This document shows positions 8,542-17,484 of a DNA stretch of 38,633 nucleotides, one piece after another; the first letter of the stretch is position 1; each line of letters begins with the position of its first letter. The translations under genes were made by a program, and so were the position numbers. Origin of the DNA: Acidimicrobiales bacterium (GTDB lineage Bacteria > Actinomycetota > Acidimicrobiia > Acidimicrobiales > MedAcidi-G1); assembly GCA_014240365.1 (NCBI GenBank), contig JAAZXC010000011.1, positions 1 to 38,633 of the forward strand. Reading direction: 5' to 3'. Under the pieces are notes generated by a model, which worked only from the letters and a program-made list of their open reading frames with translations, made no database searches and was not told the DNA's origin.

Positions 8542-9534
8542 TCAACCCAGAATGGACTTCGCCACGGCGACGAGGTCCATCTTCGGGCGGGCCCCCAGAT
8601 GACTGATGACCTCCGCAGCGGCGATACTGCCGAGTCTGGCCGCATGGTCGGGGGTCGCTCCCCTGCTCAAACCGAATAGGACACCTGCGGCGTACAGGTC
8701 ACCGGCTCCGGTGGTATCCACGACGGCGTGCAGCTCGTCGGCGGCCACCGGAATCCGTTCGGAACCGCTGACCACCAGGGATCCCCGCGGCCCCAGCGTC
8801 ACGAAGGCAAGGTCCACCTCCGATGCCAGTGCCTCGACGGCCATGTCCACGTCGGTGACCTCGAACAGGGAGCAGACCTCTCCGGCATTGCCGAACACCA
8901 CGTCGACGCGGCCGGCCAGCAGCTCACGCCACTCGTCACGGTGCCGCTCCACGCAGAAGCCGTCCGAGAGGGTCAACGACACGGTCCGGCCAGCGGTGTG
9001 CGCCACGTCCATGGCATACCGGATGGCCTCCTTGGCCTCGGCAGTGTCCCACAGGTAACCCTCGCAGTAGAGGTGCGAAGCCGACGCCACAAGGTCAGCG
9101 TCCACGTCGGAGGATGAGAGGTGGGAGGAGGTTCCGAGGTGGGTGTTCATGGTTCGCTGGGCGTCCGGGGTCACCTGGATCAGGCAGCGGGCCGTCGGCT
9201 CGGCTCCCACCACCCCGGGCACGTCGAATGCGACACCGACCCGGCGAAGGTCACGTCTGAAGACCTCTCCCAGGAAGTCGTCGGCGACCCTGCCTATATA
9301 GGCGGCCCGACCCCCAAACGACGCCACGCCGACCATGGTGTTGGCCGCCGAGCCACCGGACTCCTCAAGCCCCGCCGGCATCGCCGCGTACAGCTCGACA
9401 GCGCGCTCCCGGTCGATGAGGGTCATTGCCCCCCTGGCCAGGTCGTGCTCACCAATGAAGTCGTCATCGACCTCGGCCAGCACATCGACGATGGCATTGC
9501 CGACGCCGACGACGTCGAGGGTTGCTGCTGGCAC
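8542..9534 (-). CDS. PfkB-family carbohydrate/nucleoside kinase, adenosine kinase-like
   Basis: Ribokinase-fold kinase of 330 aa. Visible are the N-terminal GVGNAIVDVLA motif, the GGSAANTMVGVASFGG substrate-binding segment and the C-terminal anion-hole/catalytic motif DTTGAGDLYAAGVLFG with catalytic base D279. The arrangement, with a bacterial NAxxD-like N-terminus and MNTHLGTSSHL, resembles the adenosine kinase/sugar kinase cluster found in actinobacteria and alphaproteobacteria. Adenosine or a related nucleoside is the likely substrate, supported by add and the permease earlier in the window; fructose or ribose kinases are alternatives. GTG 9534 has AAGGAG 6 nt upstream. It is divergent from the aminopeptidase gene. 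Confidence 0.83.
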   Translation of the reverse strand: MPAATLDVVGVGNAIVDVLAEVDDDFIGEHDLARGAMTLIDRERAVELYAAMPAGLEESGGSAANTMVGVASFGGRAAYIGRVADDFLGEVFRRDLRRVGVAFDVPGVVGAEPTARCLIQVTPDAQRTMNTHLGTSSHLSSSDVDADLVASASHLYCEGYLWDTAEAKEAIRYAMDVAHTAGRTVSLTLSDGFCVERHRDEWRELLAGRVDVVFGNAGEVCSLFEVTDVDMAVEALASEVDLAFVTLGPRGSLVVSGSERIPVAADELHAVVDTTGAGDLYAAGVLFGLSRGATPDHAARLGSIAAAEVISHLGARPKMDLVAVAKSILG

Positions 9535-9626
9535 TCTGCTCCTTCCGGGGTCCGTCCACCCATCGGCGGGGTAGGCGGCGGACCATCATGCCCCTTTCCG
9601 GCCTGCGACGGGCGCCGGCGGAACGG

Positions 9627-9632
9627 TACGCT
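9627..9632 (+). promoter_or_regulatory. -10 box (TACGCT) upstream of pepN
   Basis: TACGCT lies 8 nt before ATG 9641 in the 106-bp divergent spacer, without a Shine-Dalgarno sequence. It fits the recurring TAnnnT pattern of leaderless starts in this window. Confidence 0.35.
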
Positions 9633-9640
9633 CGCCAGCC

Positions 9641-12100
9641 ATGTCCGAGCACCGACTCCCGCGCCACGTCCTCCCCCGGCACTACACCCTCGAGCTGGTC
9701 CCCGACCTGGCCGACCACACCTTTGCCGGAACAGTGGCTATCGACCTGGATGTGGTGGAGGCCACCGATCGGATCGTCCTGAACGCCGCCGAACTCCTGA
9801 TCGGGGAGGCCTCGATCATCGTCGCCGGTGAGCGGTCAGCCATCCCGGTGTCGGTAGACGAGGCAGCCGAACGCCTGGTGCTGACCCCCGCCAACGGACT
9901 CCGACCGGGCCGGGCCCGACTGGAGATGGCCTTCACCGGCGAGCTGAACGACCGGCTGCGCGGCTTCTACCGCAGCACGCTGGTCGACGCCGATGGAACC
10001 GAGCGGACCATCGCCACGACGCAGTTCCAGTCCACCGATGCCCGACGTGCCTTCCCGTGCTTTGACGAACCTGACATGAAGGCTTCATTCGGCGTCACTC
10101 TGGTGGTACCCGAGGACCTCCTGGCGGTGTCCAACGGTGCGGAGGTCTCCCGTGCGTCGCTGGACAACGGCACGGACCGGGTGGTGTTCGCCGACACCAT
10201 CGCGCTGTCGACCTATCTGGTGGCATTCGTGGTCGGCCCACTGGAGGCCACCGATCCGATCGACGTGGATGGGGTGCCGGTGAGGATCATCCACCGGCCG
10301 GGGCGTGCGGACCAGACGGCCTTCGCCCTCGAGGTGGCCGCCCATTCCCTTCGTTGGCTCGCCGACTGGTACGGCATCGAGGTTCCCGGCGGCAAGGTCG
10401 ACCTGGTGGCGCTCCCCGACTTCGCCTTCGGAGCCATGGAGAACCTGGGCTGCATCACCTTCAGGGAGGTGCTCCTCCTGGTCGACCCCGCCTCGGCCGA
10501 CCAGCGCGAGCTGGAGAGCGTCGCTGCTGTGGTCAGCCACGAACTGGCACACCTCTGGTTCGGCGACCTGGTCACGATGCGCTGGTGGAACGGAATCTGG
10601 TTGAACGAGGCCTTCGCCACGTTCATGGAGATGAAGGCCGTGGAGGCCTGGCGCCCCGAATGGGACGTATGGGCAGGCTTCGGGGCGGCACGGGCGGCAG
10701 CGCTCGACATTGACGCCCTCGCCTCGACCCGCCCAATCGAGTATCCGGTGGTCACCCCTGCCGATGCCGAGTCCATGTTCGACCTCCTCACCTACGAGAA
10801 GGGCGCCGGTGTGGTTCGGATGCTGGAACAATTCCTGGGAGAGGAGGTGTTCCGAGATGGCGTCCGCCGTTACCTCTCGGCACACCTCGGCGGGAACACA
10901 GACAACGAGGACCTCTGGACCGCTCTGGAGGAGGCCTCCGACCAGCCCGTCGGGGACCTCATGCACGCCTGGATCTTCCAGGGAGGGTTTCCGGTGGTGG
11001 AGGGCACCGTCGAGGACGGCACCTGCACCCTCGTACAGCGGCGGTTCCGCTACGACGGCATGGACGACGACGGTCAGTGGCAGGTGCCGGTACGCATCAG
11101 GACCACCGCCGGCGAGCAGCGGGTCCTCCTGGGCAACAGCCCCATCGTGCTGGCCCTGGAGGGGACGCTGGTCACCCTGAATGCCGGAGCCGACGGCTTC
11201 TACCGCAGTGAGCTGGACGTGGCGCCGGACCCCGAGAGGCTCACGGCCATCGAGCGGGCCATGACAGTCGACGACAGGTGGGCCGCCACGTTGGGCGCCA
11301 CGCACGATCCGGCCTCCTTTGCGGGGTTCGCCAACGCATGGCGAAACGACCCGGACCTGGCCGTGTGGCAGGCCGTGCTGCGGGGTCTCTACACGATCGA
11401 CCTTGTGGCACCGCTGCGACACCCGACAACGGCCACCGAAGCAGCCGGCCTCCTGGGGGGCATGGTGGAGCGCCTCGGCTGGGAGCCCTCAGACGCCGAA
11501 AGCGATCGCACCAGGCAGCTCCGAGGCATCCTTCTGGTAGCCGCCGGCACCCTGGCCGACGACCCGGACATCATTGGCGAGGCCCGCCGTCGCTGGTCTT
11601 CCAGGACATCCACCGACCCGGCGGTGGATGGTGCCGTGGTCGCCATCGTCGCCAGCCACGGCGACGCAGCCGACAGGTCCGAGTGCCGGCACCGATTCGA
11701 GGACTCGGCGACCTCCCAGCAGGAACAGCGCCACCTTCGGGCCCTCGCACTGTTCCCCGGCATCACCGAGGTGGAGGTCCTTCTGGGCGAGATCCACCAG
11801 GGCACGATCCGCACTCAGGACGCCCCCTTCCTGATCCGCTCGCTGCTGGCCCACCCACGTCACAGGGCAACTGCATGGCGCAACCTGGTCGACCGCTGGG
11901 AGGACCTGAACGACCGGCTGCCGTCCAACAGCATTGCCCGGATGCTCGAAGGAATACGTGCCCTGGGAGCCGATGTGGACCCGGACGTGGACCGGTTCCT
12001 CGACGACCACCCGGTCCCCCAGGGAGCCTTGATGGTCGCCCAGCACCGCGAACGCCGTCATGTGAACATCGACCTGGCAGCGAGGCTGGACCAGGCCTGA
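9641..12100 (+). CDS. pepN: Aminopeptidase N (M1 family zinc metallopeptidase)
   Basis: An 819-aa cytosolic M1 metalloaminopeptidase that releases N-terminal residues from peptides. The exopeptidase motif GAMEN is at 264-268. The zinc site is H300-E301-x-x-H304 (HELAHLWFGD) with the third ligand E323 in GIWLNEAFATF, the canonical 18-residue spacing. A conserved Tyr region follows (LTYEKGAGVVRML). Residues from about 520 to the end form the helical ERAP1-like C-terminal domain. Length matches actinobacterial PepN. Signal peptide and membrane segments are absent. The gene is monocistronic as far as can be seen, convergent with the lipoprotein gene of the next operon. Confidence 0.94.
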   Translation: MSEHRLPRHVLPRHYTLELVPDLADHTFAGTVAIDLDVVEATDRIVLNAAELLIGEASIIVAGERSAIPVSVDEAAERLVLTPANGLRPGRARLEMAFTGELNDRLRGFYRSTLVDADGTERTIATTQFQSTDARRAFPCFDEPDMKASFGVTLVVPEDLLAVSNGAEVSRASLDNGTDRVVFADTIALSTYLVAFVVGPLEATDPIDVDGVPVRIIHRPGRADQTAFALEVAAHSLRWLADWYGIEVPGGKVDLVALPDFAFGAMENLGCITFREVLLLVDPASADQRELESVAAVVSHELAHLWFGDLVTMRWWNGIWLNEAFATFMEMKAVEAWRPEWDVWAGFGAARAAALDIDALASTRPIEYPVVTPADAESMFDLLTYEKGAGVVRMLEQFLGEEVFRDGVRRYLSAHLGGNTDNEDLWTALEEASDQPVGDLMHAWIFQGGFPVVEGTVEDGTCTLVQRRFRYDGMDDDGQWQVPVRIRTTAGEQRVLLGNSPIVLALEGTLVTLNAGADGFYRSELDVAPDPERLTAIERAMTVDDRWAATLGATHDPASFAGFANAWRNDPDLAVWQAVLRGLYTIDLVAPLRHPTTATEAAGLLGGMVERLGWEPSDAESDRTRQLRGILLVAAGTLADDPDIIGEARRRWSSRTSTDPAVDGAVVAIVASHGDAADRSECRHRFEDSATSQQEQRHLRALALFPGITEVEVLLGEIHQGTIRTQDAPFLIRSLLAHPRHRATAWRNLVDRWEDLNDRLPSNSIARMLEGIRALGADVDPDVDRFLDDHPVPQGALMVAQHRERRHVNIDLAARLDQA

Positions 12101-12104
12101 CGGT

Positions 12105-12135
12105 CCCCGACGGGCCGTTGACTCACCCGTCCGGG
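12105..12135. terminator. Possible bidirectional hairpin between convergent genes
   Basis: GACGGG at 12109-12114 pairs with CCCGTC at 12126-12131 over an 11-nt loop. After one C-C mismatch the stem continues with CCC 12105-12107 against GGG 12133-12135. It spans the 22-bp gap between pepN and the lipoprotein stop. There is no T tract, so function is uncertain. Confidence 0.35.
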
Positions 12136-12656
12136 TCGAAGTCCAGATCCAGGCGGAAGGCACCGTCGCCGTCCAGCAGGGTCGCCACCAGATGGTGGTC
12201 GCCTCCATCGGGGTCGGTGGCGGTACACGCGAAGGTCTGTCCCTCGCGTGCGACCCTCACCGCTGGACTGCAGACGAGCGAGTTGACCACCCCCAGATCG
12301 GACTCCAACCGAGCCGTCGCAGCGGCGGCCACGTCCACCGCTTCCACCAGGTCCACGCTGGACTCCACGCGGATCCGACCGTCGATGGAGGGCCTGTGGA
12401 CAAGGACCCGGACCTCCGCGCCCGCCAGGATCGCCGTGCATGCAACAGGGCCCAGGCCGTCGGGATCCGGGTCGCCACAGTCCACCTCGATCACGGCCCC
12501 CGGATACGCCGGCACGAGCAGGGTCGGCACCTCAGCCTCGATGGCCTCCAGATCAAACGTCGGCGCCGCGGCACCACCACAGCCGACCGCCAACACCGCA
12601 ACCATCAGGCCGCCGACCAGTCCTCCACCCACCCGGGAGGCGACCAGGCCGGTCAT
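12123..12656 (-). CDS. Putative lipoprotein with tandem DUF4333-like domains
   Basis: A 177-aa secreted lipoprotein. After a hydrophobic signal segment, the lipobox LAVGC places the lipidated cysteine at residue 26, followed by GGAA. The mature part contains two similar segments, each with a conserved Cys-containing strand pattern (VDCGDPDPDG...VACTAIL, and LVCSPAV...FACTATDPDGG). This resembles DUF4333, a domain common in actinobacterial cell-envelope proteins. Function is unknown. ATG 12656 is preferred over the ORF start at 12692 because it overlaps the TGA of the ferredoxin reductase as ATGA, indicating translational coupling, and gives a proper signal peptide. It is the last gene of the eight-gene minus-strand operon. 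Confidence 0.7.
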   Translation of the reverse strand: MTGLVASRVGGGLVGGLMVAVLAVGCGGAAAPTFDLEAIEAEVPTLLVPAYPGAVIEVDCGDPDPDGLGPVACTAILAGAEVRVLVHRPSIDGRIRVESSVDLVEAVDVAAAATARLESDLGVVNSLVCSPAVRVAREGQTFACTATDPDGGDHHLVATLLDGDGAFRLDLDFDPDG

Positions 12657-13861
12657 TCCCACTCGGAGGCGAACGCCAGGGCATCGTCCCACGATGCTCC
12701 CGCCTCCAGGAGGCCCTTGGACTGCATGACCTGGCGGGGTCGGTTCATTCCCAGCGCAGCGGTGAAGCGACCATCGCGACCGTAGAAGGCGGCGAACCGG
12801 TGCTCGGCGGTGGATCCGGCCACCACCCGCACCTCGTCATCCGGATGCGGGCGACCAGCCAACTGGATCTTCCGGTCGTACTGGTCGGACCAGAACCACG
12901 GCACCGGTGCGAACGGCGTCGCCTCCCCGTCGGAGAGCAGCAGCCGGCGGGCGGCGTGAACTCCCTGCTGGACAGCGTTGTCCCAGTGTTCCACCCGCAT
13001 CGATTCGCCGTAGCGCTCGTTGTACCAGCGGGCCACGTCGCCGGCGGCAACCACGCCGGGCGCCGCCAGACAGGTCTCGTCGCAGACCACGCCGTCGTCC
13101 AGCGCCAGGCCGGAACCCTCCAGCCAGTCCGTGTTGGGGATGACACCGATGCCCACGACCAGGAGATCCACGTCCAGCGTGATCCCGTCGGCGAGACGCA
13201 CACCCGTCACGTGGCCGTCACCCAGCACCTCGGCAACGCCGACGCCGGTTCGTAGGTCCACGCCATGGTGATGGTGCACGTCGGCCATCACGGCGCCCAT
13301 CTCGATGCCCAGCACCCGTCCGAACGGTGCATCCAACGCCTCCACCATGGTCACCTCGATGCCTCTGCCGATAGCCGTCGAGGCCACCTCCGCACCAATG
13401 AAACCGGCGCCCACCACCATCATCCGCCGGGCACCGTCCGCCATGGCGCCTCGTATGGCAGCCGCGTCGTCGCGGGTGCGCAGGGTGTGCACGCCGGCCA
13501 GCCCAGCGGTTCCCGGCAGGGTCCGACAACGGGCCCCCGTGGCGATCACCAGACCGTCGAACGGCTCGGCAACGCCGTCCACCTCGAGGGTCCGGTCGGC
13601 CATGTCGAGCCCCGTGGCGCTGCGTCCGAGACGCAGGTCCAACCCGAGGTCGGCCAGTTTCTCCGCCGTCGTGAGCGCCAACCGATCGTCGTCCAGGTCG
13701 CCGGCCAGATACTTCTTAGACAACGGCGGGCGGTCATACGGGGCGTGGGGCTCGTTGCCGATCAGGCTGATCCTGCCCTCGAAGCCGTCGCGACGAAGGG
13801 TCTCAGCTGCCCAGTAACCGGCCAGAGACGCCCCGACGATGGTGACGGCGCGACGCTCCAC
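12653..13861 (-). CDS. NAD(P)H-ferredoxin reductase, FAD-dependent (rhodocoxin/putidaredoxin reductase type)
   Basis: A 402-aa two-dinucleotide-fold flavoprotein that passes electrons from NAD(P)H to a small ferredoxin. Visible are the N-terminal FAD motif (VTIVGASLAGYWAAETLR), the conserved YDRPPLSKKYLAG segment, a second Rossmann motif for NAD(P)H (MMVVGAGFIGAEVAS), and the C-terminal GDVARW FAD-binding motif. GTG 13861 is supported by GGAGGAG directly upstream, placed across the ferredoxin stop codon. It is 3 bp behind the ferredoxin gene, so the two form a redox pair of the kind that feeds cytochrome P450s or Rieske-type oxygenases. No such oxygenase is in the window. Confidence 0.92.
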   Translation of the reverse strand: MERRAVTIVGASLAGYWAAETLRRDGFEGRISLIGNEPHAPYDRPPLSKKYLAGDLDDDRLALTTAEKLADLGLDLRLGRSATGLDMADRTLEVDGVAEPFDGLVIATGARCRTLPGTAGLAGVHTLRTRDDAAAIRGAMADGARRMMVVGAGFIGAEVASTAIGRGIEVTMVEALDAPFGRVLGIEMGAVMADVHHHHGVDLRTGVGVAEVLGDGHVTGVRLADGITLDVDLLVVGIGVIPNTDWLEGSGLALDDGVVCDETCLAAPGVVAAGDVARWYNERYGESMRVEHWDNAVQQGVHAARRLLLSDGEATPFAPVPWFWSDQYDRKIQLAGRPHPDDEVRVVAGSTAEHRFAAFYGRDGRFTAALGMNRPRQVMQSKGLLEAGASWDDALAFASEWE

Positions 13862-13864
13862 CGG

Positions 13865-14056
13865 TCACTCCTCCAGCGAGATGGCCTGCTTGGGGCAGCG
13901 CTGGATGGCCTGTTCCACCACAGCTCGGCGATCCTCGCCGGGGTTCTCCTCAAGAACGTAGAGGAAGTCGTCGTCGCGCACCTCAAATACGTCCGGAGCG
14001 ATCTGCATACAGATCGCGTTGCTCTCACAAAGGTCGAAGTCGACGACTACTCGCAT
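13865..14056 (-). CDS. [3Fe-4S] ferredoxin
   Basis: A 63-aa small acidic ferredoxin. Three cysteines, C10-x5-C16 and C54-Pro, match the single-cluster [3Fe-4S] ferredoxins associated with actinobacterial P450 systems (pattern CxxxxxC...CP). N-terminal VVVDFDLCESNAICMQIAPDVFEV and C-terminal AIQRCPKQAISLEE are typical. It is followed after 3 bp by its likely reductase. The upstream neighbour is the thiolase-fold gene, 81 bp away, so an internal promoter is possible but I do not see a clear one. Confidence 0.92.
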   Translation of the reverse strand: MRVVVDFDLCESNAICMQIAPDVFEVRDDDFLYVLEENPGEDRRAVVEQAIQRCPKQAISLEE

Positions 14057-14137
14057 GGCGTCCCTTCCCGGGTCCGTTGGTGGCTCGCCTCCGGGCGGCC
14101 GTGGCTGACTATCAGATCGTAGGCGCCTTCAGGGCCG

Positions 14138-15301
14138 TCAGGGCTTGTCCGCACCGACCACCCACATGGCGAAGTACTGGGCGCCGCCACCGTAGGCGTG
14201 GCCAAGGGCCACCCTGGCGCCGTCCACCTGGTGGTCGCCCGCCATGGCACGGACCTGCAGGGCAGCCTCGGCGAACCGGATCATCCCCGAGGCGCCGATC
14301 GGGTTTGACGACAGCACCCCACCTGAGCAGTTGACGGGCAGGTCTCCACCCTCAAGGCGCGTTGCCCCCTCCTCGACCATTCGCCAGCCCTGGTCACGTT
14401 CGGCGAAACCGAGGCTCTCCAACCAGATCGGTTCGAACCAGGAGAACGGCACGTACATCTCGACGACGTCGATCTCGCGCCGGGGATCGGTGATCCCCGC
14501 CTGCCTGAATACGTCGGCGGCGCAGTCCCGGCTGGCCTGCGGGCTGACCTCGTCGCGCCCCGGGAAGTTGTTGGCCTCGGATCGCATTGCGGTTCCATGC
14601 ACCCAGGCCACCGGTCTGGGTGAGGCGTCCCCGGCAGCCTCGTCGCCCAGCACCATTGCGCACGCCCCGTCAGACGATGGGCAGGTCTCCGAGAAGCGGA
14701 TCGGATCCCACAGCATCGGCGCCTCCACCACCTGTTCGAACGTCAGGTCGTGCTGGCGGAGGTGGGCATACGGGTTGGAGAGGGCGTGCTGGCGGTCCTT
14801 GAACGCGACCATGCACCCGACCAGTTCCGGGGCTCCGGAGCGGGCCATGTACTGGCGGATGATGGGCGAGAAGTAACCGCCAGCGCCGGCGTTGATCGAG
14901 ACCGAGAAGGGCTGCGGCAGCGAGAGGGCCCAGGTGGCGTTGGACTCCGACTGCTTCTCGAAGCCGAGGGTCAGGACCCGTCGGTGGATCCGGCCCTGGA
15001 TGAGCGACGTGGCGACCAGTGCCGTGGAACCACCCACCGACCCCGCCGTGTGGACCCGCAGGATCGGCTTGCCGACACACCCGAGGGCATCGGCCAGGTA
15101 CAACTCGGGCATCATGACGCCCTCGAAGAAATCGGGCGCCTTGCCGATCACCACGGCGTCGATGTCGGACCACTCCAGGCCTGCGTCGGCCAGTGCACGC
15201 ATGGCCGCCTCCCGGACCAGTCCGGCCATCGAGACGTCGCCGCGCGTCGAGCGGTAATGGGTCTGTCCCACCCCGAGGACCGCCGTGCGCTCTGAGCCCA
15301 C
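14138..15301 (-). CDS. Thiolase-fold lipid-transfer (Ltp-like) protein lacking the catalytic Cys
   Basis: A 387-aa protein of the SCP-x/Ltp thiolase-fold family. At the place of the nucleophilic cysteine (usual pattern CATGSTAL) it has SVGGSTAL, with Ser88. The C-terminal catalytic region is also changed (GHAYGGGAQYFAMWV). This argues against Claisen-type thiolysis. In steroid-degrading actinobacteria, Ltp2-type proteins lack this Cys and act as retro-aldolases together with an OB-fold (DUF35) partner; the two DUF35 genes upstream support the analogy. GTG 15301 was chosen over GTG 15325 because GGAGGGG lies 8 nt before it and the previous gene ends at 15304. Specific substrate is unknown. Confidence 0.82.
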   Translation of the reverse strand: MGSERTAVLGVGQTHYRSTRGDVSMAGLVREAAMRALADAGLEWSDIDAVVIGKAPDFFEGVMMPELYLADALGCVGKPILRVHTAGSVGGSTALVATSLIQGRIHRRVLTLGFEKQSESNATWALSLPQPFSVSINAGAGGYFSPIIRQYMARSGAPELVGCMVAFKDRQHALSNPYAHLRQHDLTFEQVVEAPMLWDPIRFSETCPSSDGACAMVLGDEAAGDASPRPVAWVHGTAMRSEANNFPGRDEVSPQASRDCAADVFRQAGITDPRREIDVVEMYVPFSWFEPIWLESLGFAERDQGWRMVEEGATRLEGGDLPVNCSGGVLSSNPIGASGMIRFAEAALQVRAMAGDHQVDGARVALGHAYGGGAQYFAMWVVGADKP

Positions 15302-15303
15302 CG

Positions 15304-16359
15304 CTACTGCCCCTCCATCACGCACACCAGGTTCTGCTGCAGACAGGGGCCCGAGGTGGCATGAGCCAGCGCCCTGTCCGCTTCACCGTTGGAGATCCGC
15401 CGGGCGGCCTCGGCAATGCGGACCAGACCCGCCGCCATGAGGGTGTCGGCGGCCAGCGCCCCACCCGACGGGTTGACCACGGTGTCGGGCCCCAGGCCCA
15501 GCTCGGTGGCCAGGATGTGTTCCTGGCTGGTGGTCGGCGAGTGCATCTCGGCAATGTCCAGGTGATCGTCTGGCGCTCCGGCCTTCAACGCCGCCAGTGC
15601 GGCCGACGGGGCCCGGGTGAGGTCCCGTACGCCCAGGGCATGGGCGTCGATTCGATGGTCGATACCGCGGATCCACGCCGGGCGTTCGCACAGCGAACGG
15701 GCCCGGTCCCCGGCAGCCAGGACCACCACGCAACCGCCGTCCGACTCGGCGGCGATGTCAGATGGCCGCAGCGGATCCGAGACCATTGCCTCAGACAGCA
15801 CGGAGACGACGGTGGCATCGGTAGATGCCCTAAGGGCATTGGGATTACCGACGGCGTGGTGCTGGCTCCGTACCGCTATCTCGGCCAACCGCTCGGCGCT
15901 GACGGCACCCGATTCCAGGAGCAGACGGGCCTGGATGGCGGCCACGGCATGGGCGTCGGGCCAGAGCGGCGCCACCGTGTAGGGATCCATCTGGACAGCC
16001 AGCACGTCACGTCGCGAGCCGGGAGAGGACTTTCCGTAGGAGTACACGAGTGCCGTGTCGATCTCGCCGATCTGGAGCTTCACCCAGGCCTCGTAGAGGG
16101 CGAACGCCCCGTCCATCTCCACGTGGCTCTCGCTGATCGGTGGGAACGCACCGACGGCGTCCAGTGTCTGGACGAACGAGAAACCCTGCCCGGCCAGGAA
16201 GTCGCTGCTTCCCGAACAGGTGAAACCGATGTCGGCCTGCGTCAGGCCGACAGCGCTTCGTGCCTCGTTGATGAGCGGCACCATCAACTGCACGTCGGTG
16301 GTGAAGGTGAGCGCCTCCACCTGGTGGATGGCCGACGAGACCACCGCCACCTCACGCAT
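15304..16359 (-). CDS. Second thiolase-fold (Ltp-like) protein lacking the catalytic Cys
   Basis: A 351-aa thiolase-fold protein, shorter and more divergent than its neighbour. The nucleophile position is occupied by Glu81 (VEMDGAFAL in place of the usual CATGSTAL), so it cannot be an ordinary thiolase. It retains family blocks such as EMHSPTTSQEH and NPSGGALAADTLMAAGLVRI. It may pair with the other Ltp-like protein as a heteromer or act as the partner of one DUF35 protein. ATG 16359 overlaps the end of the DUF35 gene by 8 bp; GTG 16368 is an alternative. Its stop lies 2 bp before the preferred start of the next gene, indicating coupling. Confidence 0.8.
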   Translation of the reverse strand: MREVAVVSSAIHQVEALTFTTDVQLMVPLINEARSAVGLTQADIGFTCSGSSDFLAGQGFSFVQTLDAVGAFPPISESHVEMDGAFALYEAWVKLQIGEIDTALVYSYGKSSPGSRRDVLAVQMDPYTVAPLWPDAHAVAAIQARLLLESGAVSAERLAEIAVRSQHHAVGNPNALRASTDATVVSVLSEAMVSDPLRPSDIAAESDGGCVVVLAAGDRARSLCERPAWIRGIDHRIDAHALGVRDLTRAPSAALAALKAGAPDDHLDIAEMHSPTTSQEHILATELGLGPDTVVNPSGGALAADTLMAAGLVRIAEAARRISNGEADRALAHATSGPCLQQNLVCVMEGQ

Positions 16360-16969
16360 CGTCGCCACCCCGCGTCGCCGCCTGCCTCAGCGCCCAGCCA
16401 CGGTTGCCGGCCTCGTCAACGGGCACGTCGGGCTCGCCGGTGGGCTCCCAGTGCAGGACGTTCTCGGCGGTGGCGGCCAGTTCGGCGTCGGGCTTCCAGA
16501 CCGCACGAACCCTCATTCCGATCCGTACGTCGGTCGCTGCACAACCGGCCACCAGGCCCAGGAAGCCGATATCGGCCCCATCCAGGTGGATCCAGGCGCT
16601 CACGTACGGAACCGGCAGGTCCCTACGGCCCGGAATGGGTAGATGGGTGATGCAGAAGCTGCCCACATGACCTCTATCGACCATGTCCACCATCTCGTCG
16701 GCCACAACGCCGTTGCGCGGGTCTACGCCGCGTGGCGGCACGAAGACTGCGCCGTCCACCGGTGACCGGTTGCCGAGGATCCTCTTGGAGGCGTACGCAC
16801 GCAGGTACTGCTGGGCCGCCGCGCTGGGTATGAAGTCGTACTCCAGACGTATGGGAGTGCGCACCGACAGCACCGGTTCGACATTGCTGATCGAGGGAGG
16901 CAGGTCGATGGGAGGACCCTCGGCGACCTGATCGGTGGGTACCCCGTCGGGAACCGGTGTGTTGGTCAC
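16352..16969 (-). CDS. OB-fold DUF35 protein (ChsH2 C-terminal-like), no zinc ribbon
   Basis: A 205-aa protein of the DUF35 OB-fold family, small partners of thiolase-fold or hydratase proteins in acyl-CoA and steroid catabolism. The N-terminal helical part and the fold segment GNRSPVDGAVFVPPRGVDPRNG are present, followed by the OB-fold strands (VGSFCITHLP, PYVSAWIHLDGADIGFLGLV, GMRVRAVWKP). The four cysteines of the usual rubredoxin-like zinc ribbon are absent. GTG 16969 has GGAGGG just upstream. It is co-transcribed with two Ltp-like genes and another DUF35 gene, suggesting that each pair forms a complex. Confidence 0.78.
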   Translation of the reverse strand: MTNTPVPDGVPTDQVAEGPPIDLPPSISNVEPVLSVRTPIRLEYDFIPSAAAQQYLRAYASKRILGNRSPVDGAVFVPPRGVDPRNGVVADEMVDMVDRGHVGSFCITHLPIPGRRDLPVPYVSAWIHLDGADIGFLGLVAGCAATDVRIGMRVRAVWKPDAELAATAENVLHWEPTGEPDVPVDEAGNRGWALRQAATRGGDDA

Positions 16970-17034
16970 GATCCCTCCGACGTGTCCCGAGCCACCGGAG
17001 CGAAGCCCACCAGGTCCGTGATGTGGCCGACGCG

Positions 17035-17445
17035 TTAGTCCCGCCAGACCGCCTCCACCCGGAGACCGGTGGCCAACTCGTCCGCGGAATCCACCAGGAC
17101 ACCGTGGAGCAGGGGCGTGTCAGCACCGTCCAGCAGGACCAGTGCCAGGCCGTGGGGTGTGTCCCACGGCGATCCCGGACGGGGCGGATCCACCCAGGTC
17201 CACGACACGATGGTGCCGGTCGACGACACCTCGACCACCTCAGTCAGGGATTCGCTGGTGACCGGGTCGTACTCCACGGGCGGCACCATCACCGTGCCGT
17301 CGACACGCCGGATGCCCACCAGCACCGCCTCGCGGAGACCCGTCAGGAATGCACCCACCACCGGTCCGGTGGTGCGGATGAACGGATACTCGATGACCAG
17401 GTCGGCCCGCAGCGGCACTGTGTCCGACACGTCGTGACCTGTCAT
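17035..17445 (-). CDS. Short OB-fold DUF35 protein, no zinc ribbon
   Basis: A 136-aa DUF35-type protein. The core VGIRRVDGTVMVPPVEYDPVT corresponds to the ribbon-to-OB linker of the family, and strands TGTIVSWTWVDPP, GLALVLLDGADTPLLHGVLV and GLRVEAVW form the OB fold. All zinc-ribbon cysteines are missing. It is likely a non-catalytic or substrate-binding partner of one of the thiolase-fold proteins encoded next to it. It starts 39 bp after the alcohol dehydrogenase stop and ends 65 bp before the larger DUF35 gene, in the same orientation. Confidence 0.75.
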   Translation of the reverse strand: MTGHDVSDTVPLRADLVIEYPFIRTTGPVVGAFLTGLREAVLVGIRRVDGTVMVPPVEYDPVTSESLTEVVEVSSTGTIVSWTWVDPPRPGSPWDTPHGLALVLLDGADTPLLHGVLVDSADELATGLRVEAVWRD

Positions 17446-17484
17446 GACCCGACCCGGACCATTGTCGAGCGGGCCGATACCGGA

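Noticed and set aside
10085-11422. Long open frame (445 codons) on the minus strand opposite pepN
   Set aside because: It lies entirely within the strongly supported aminopeptidase gene, its translation has no family likeness, and long antisense frames are expected at this G+C.
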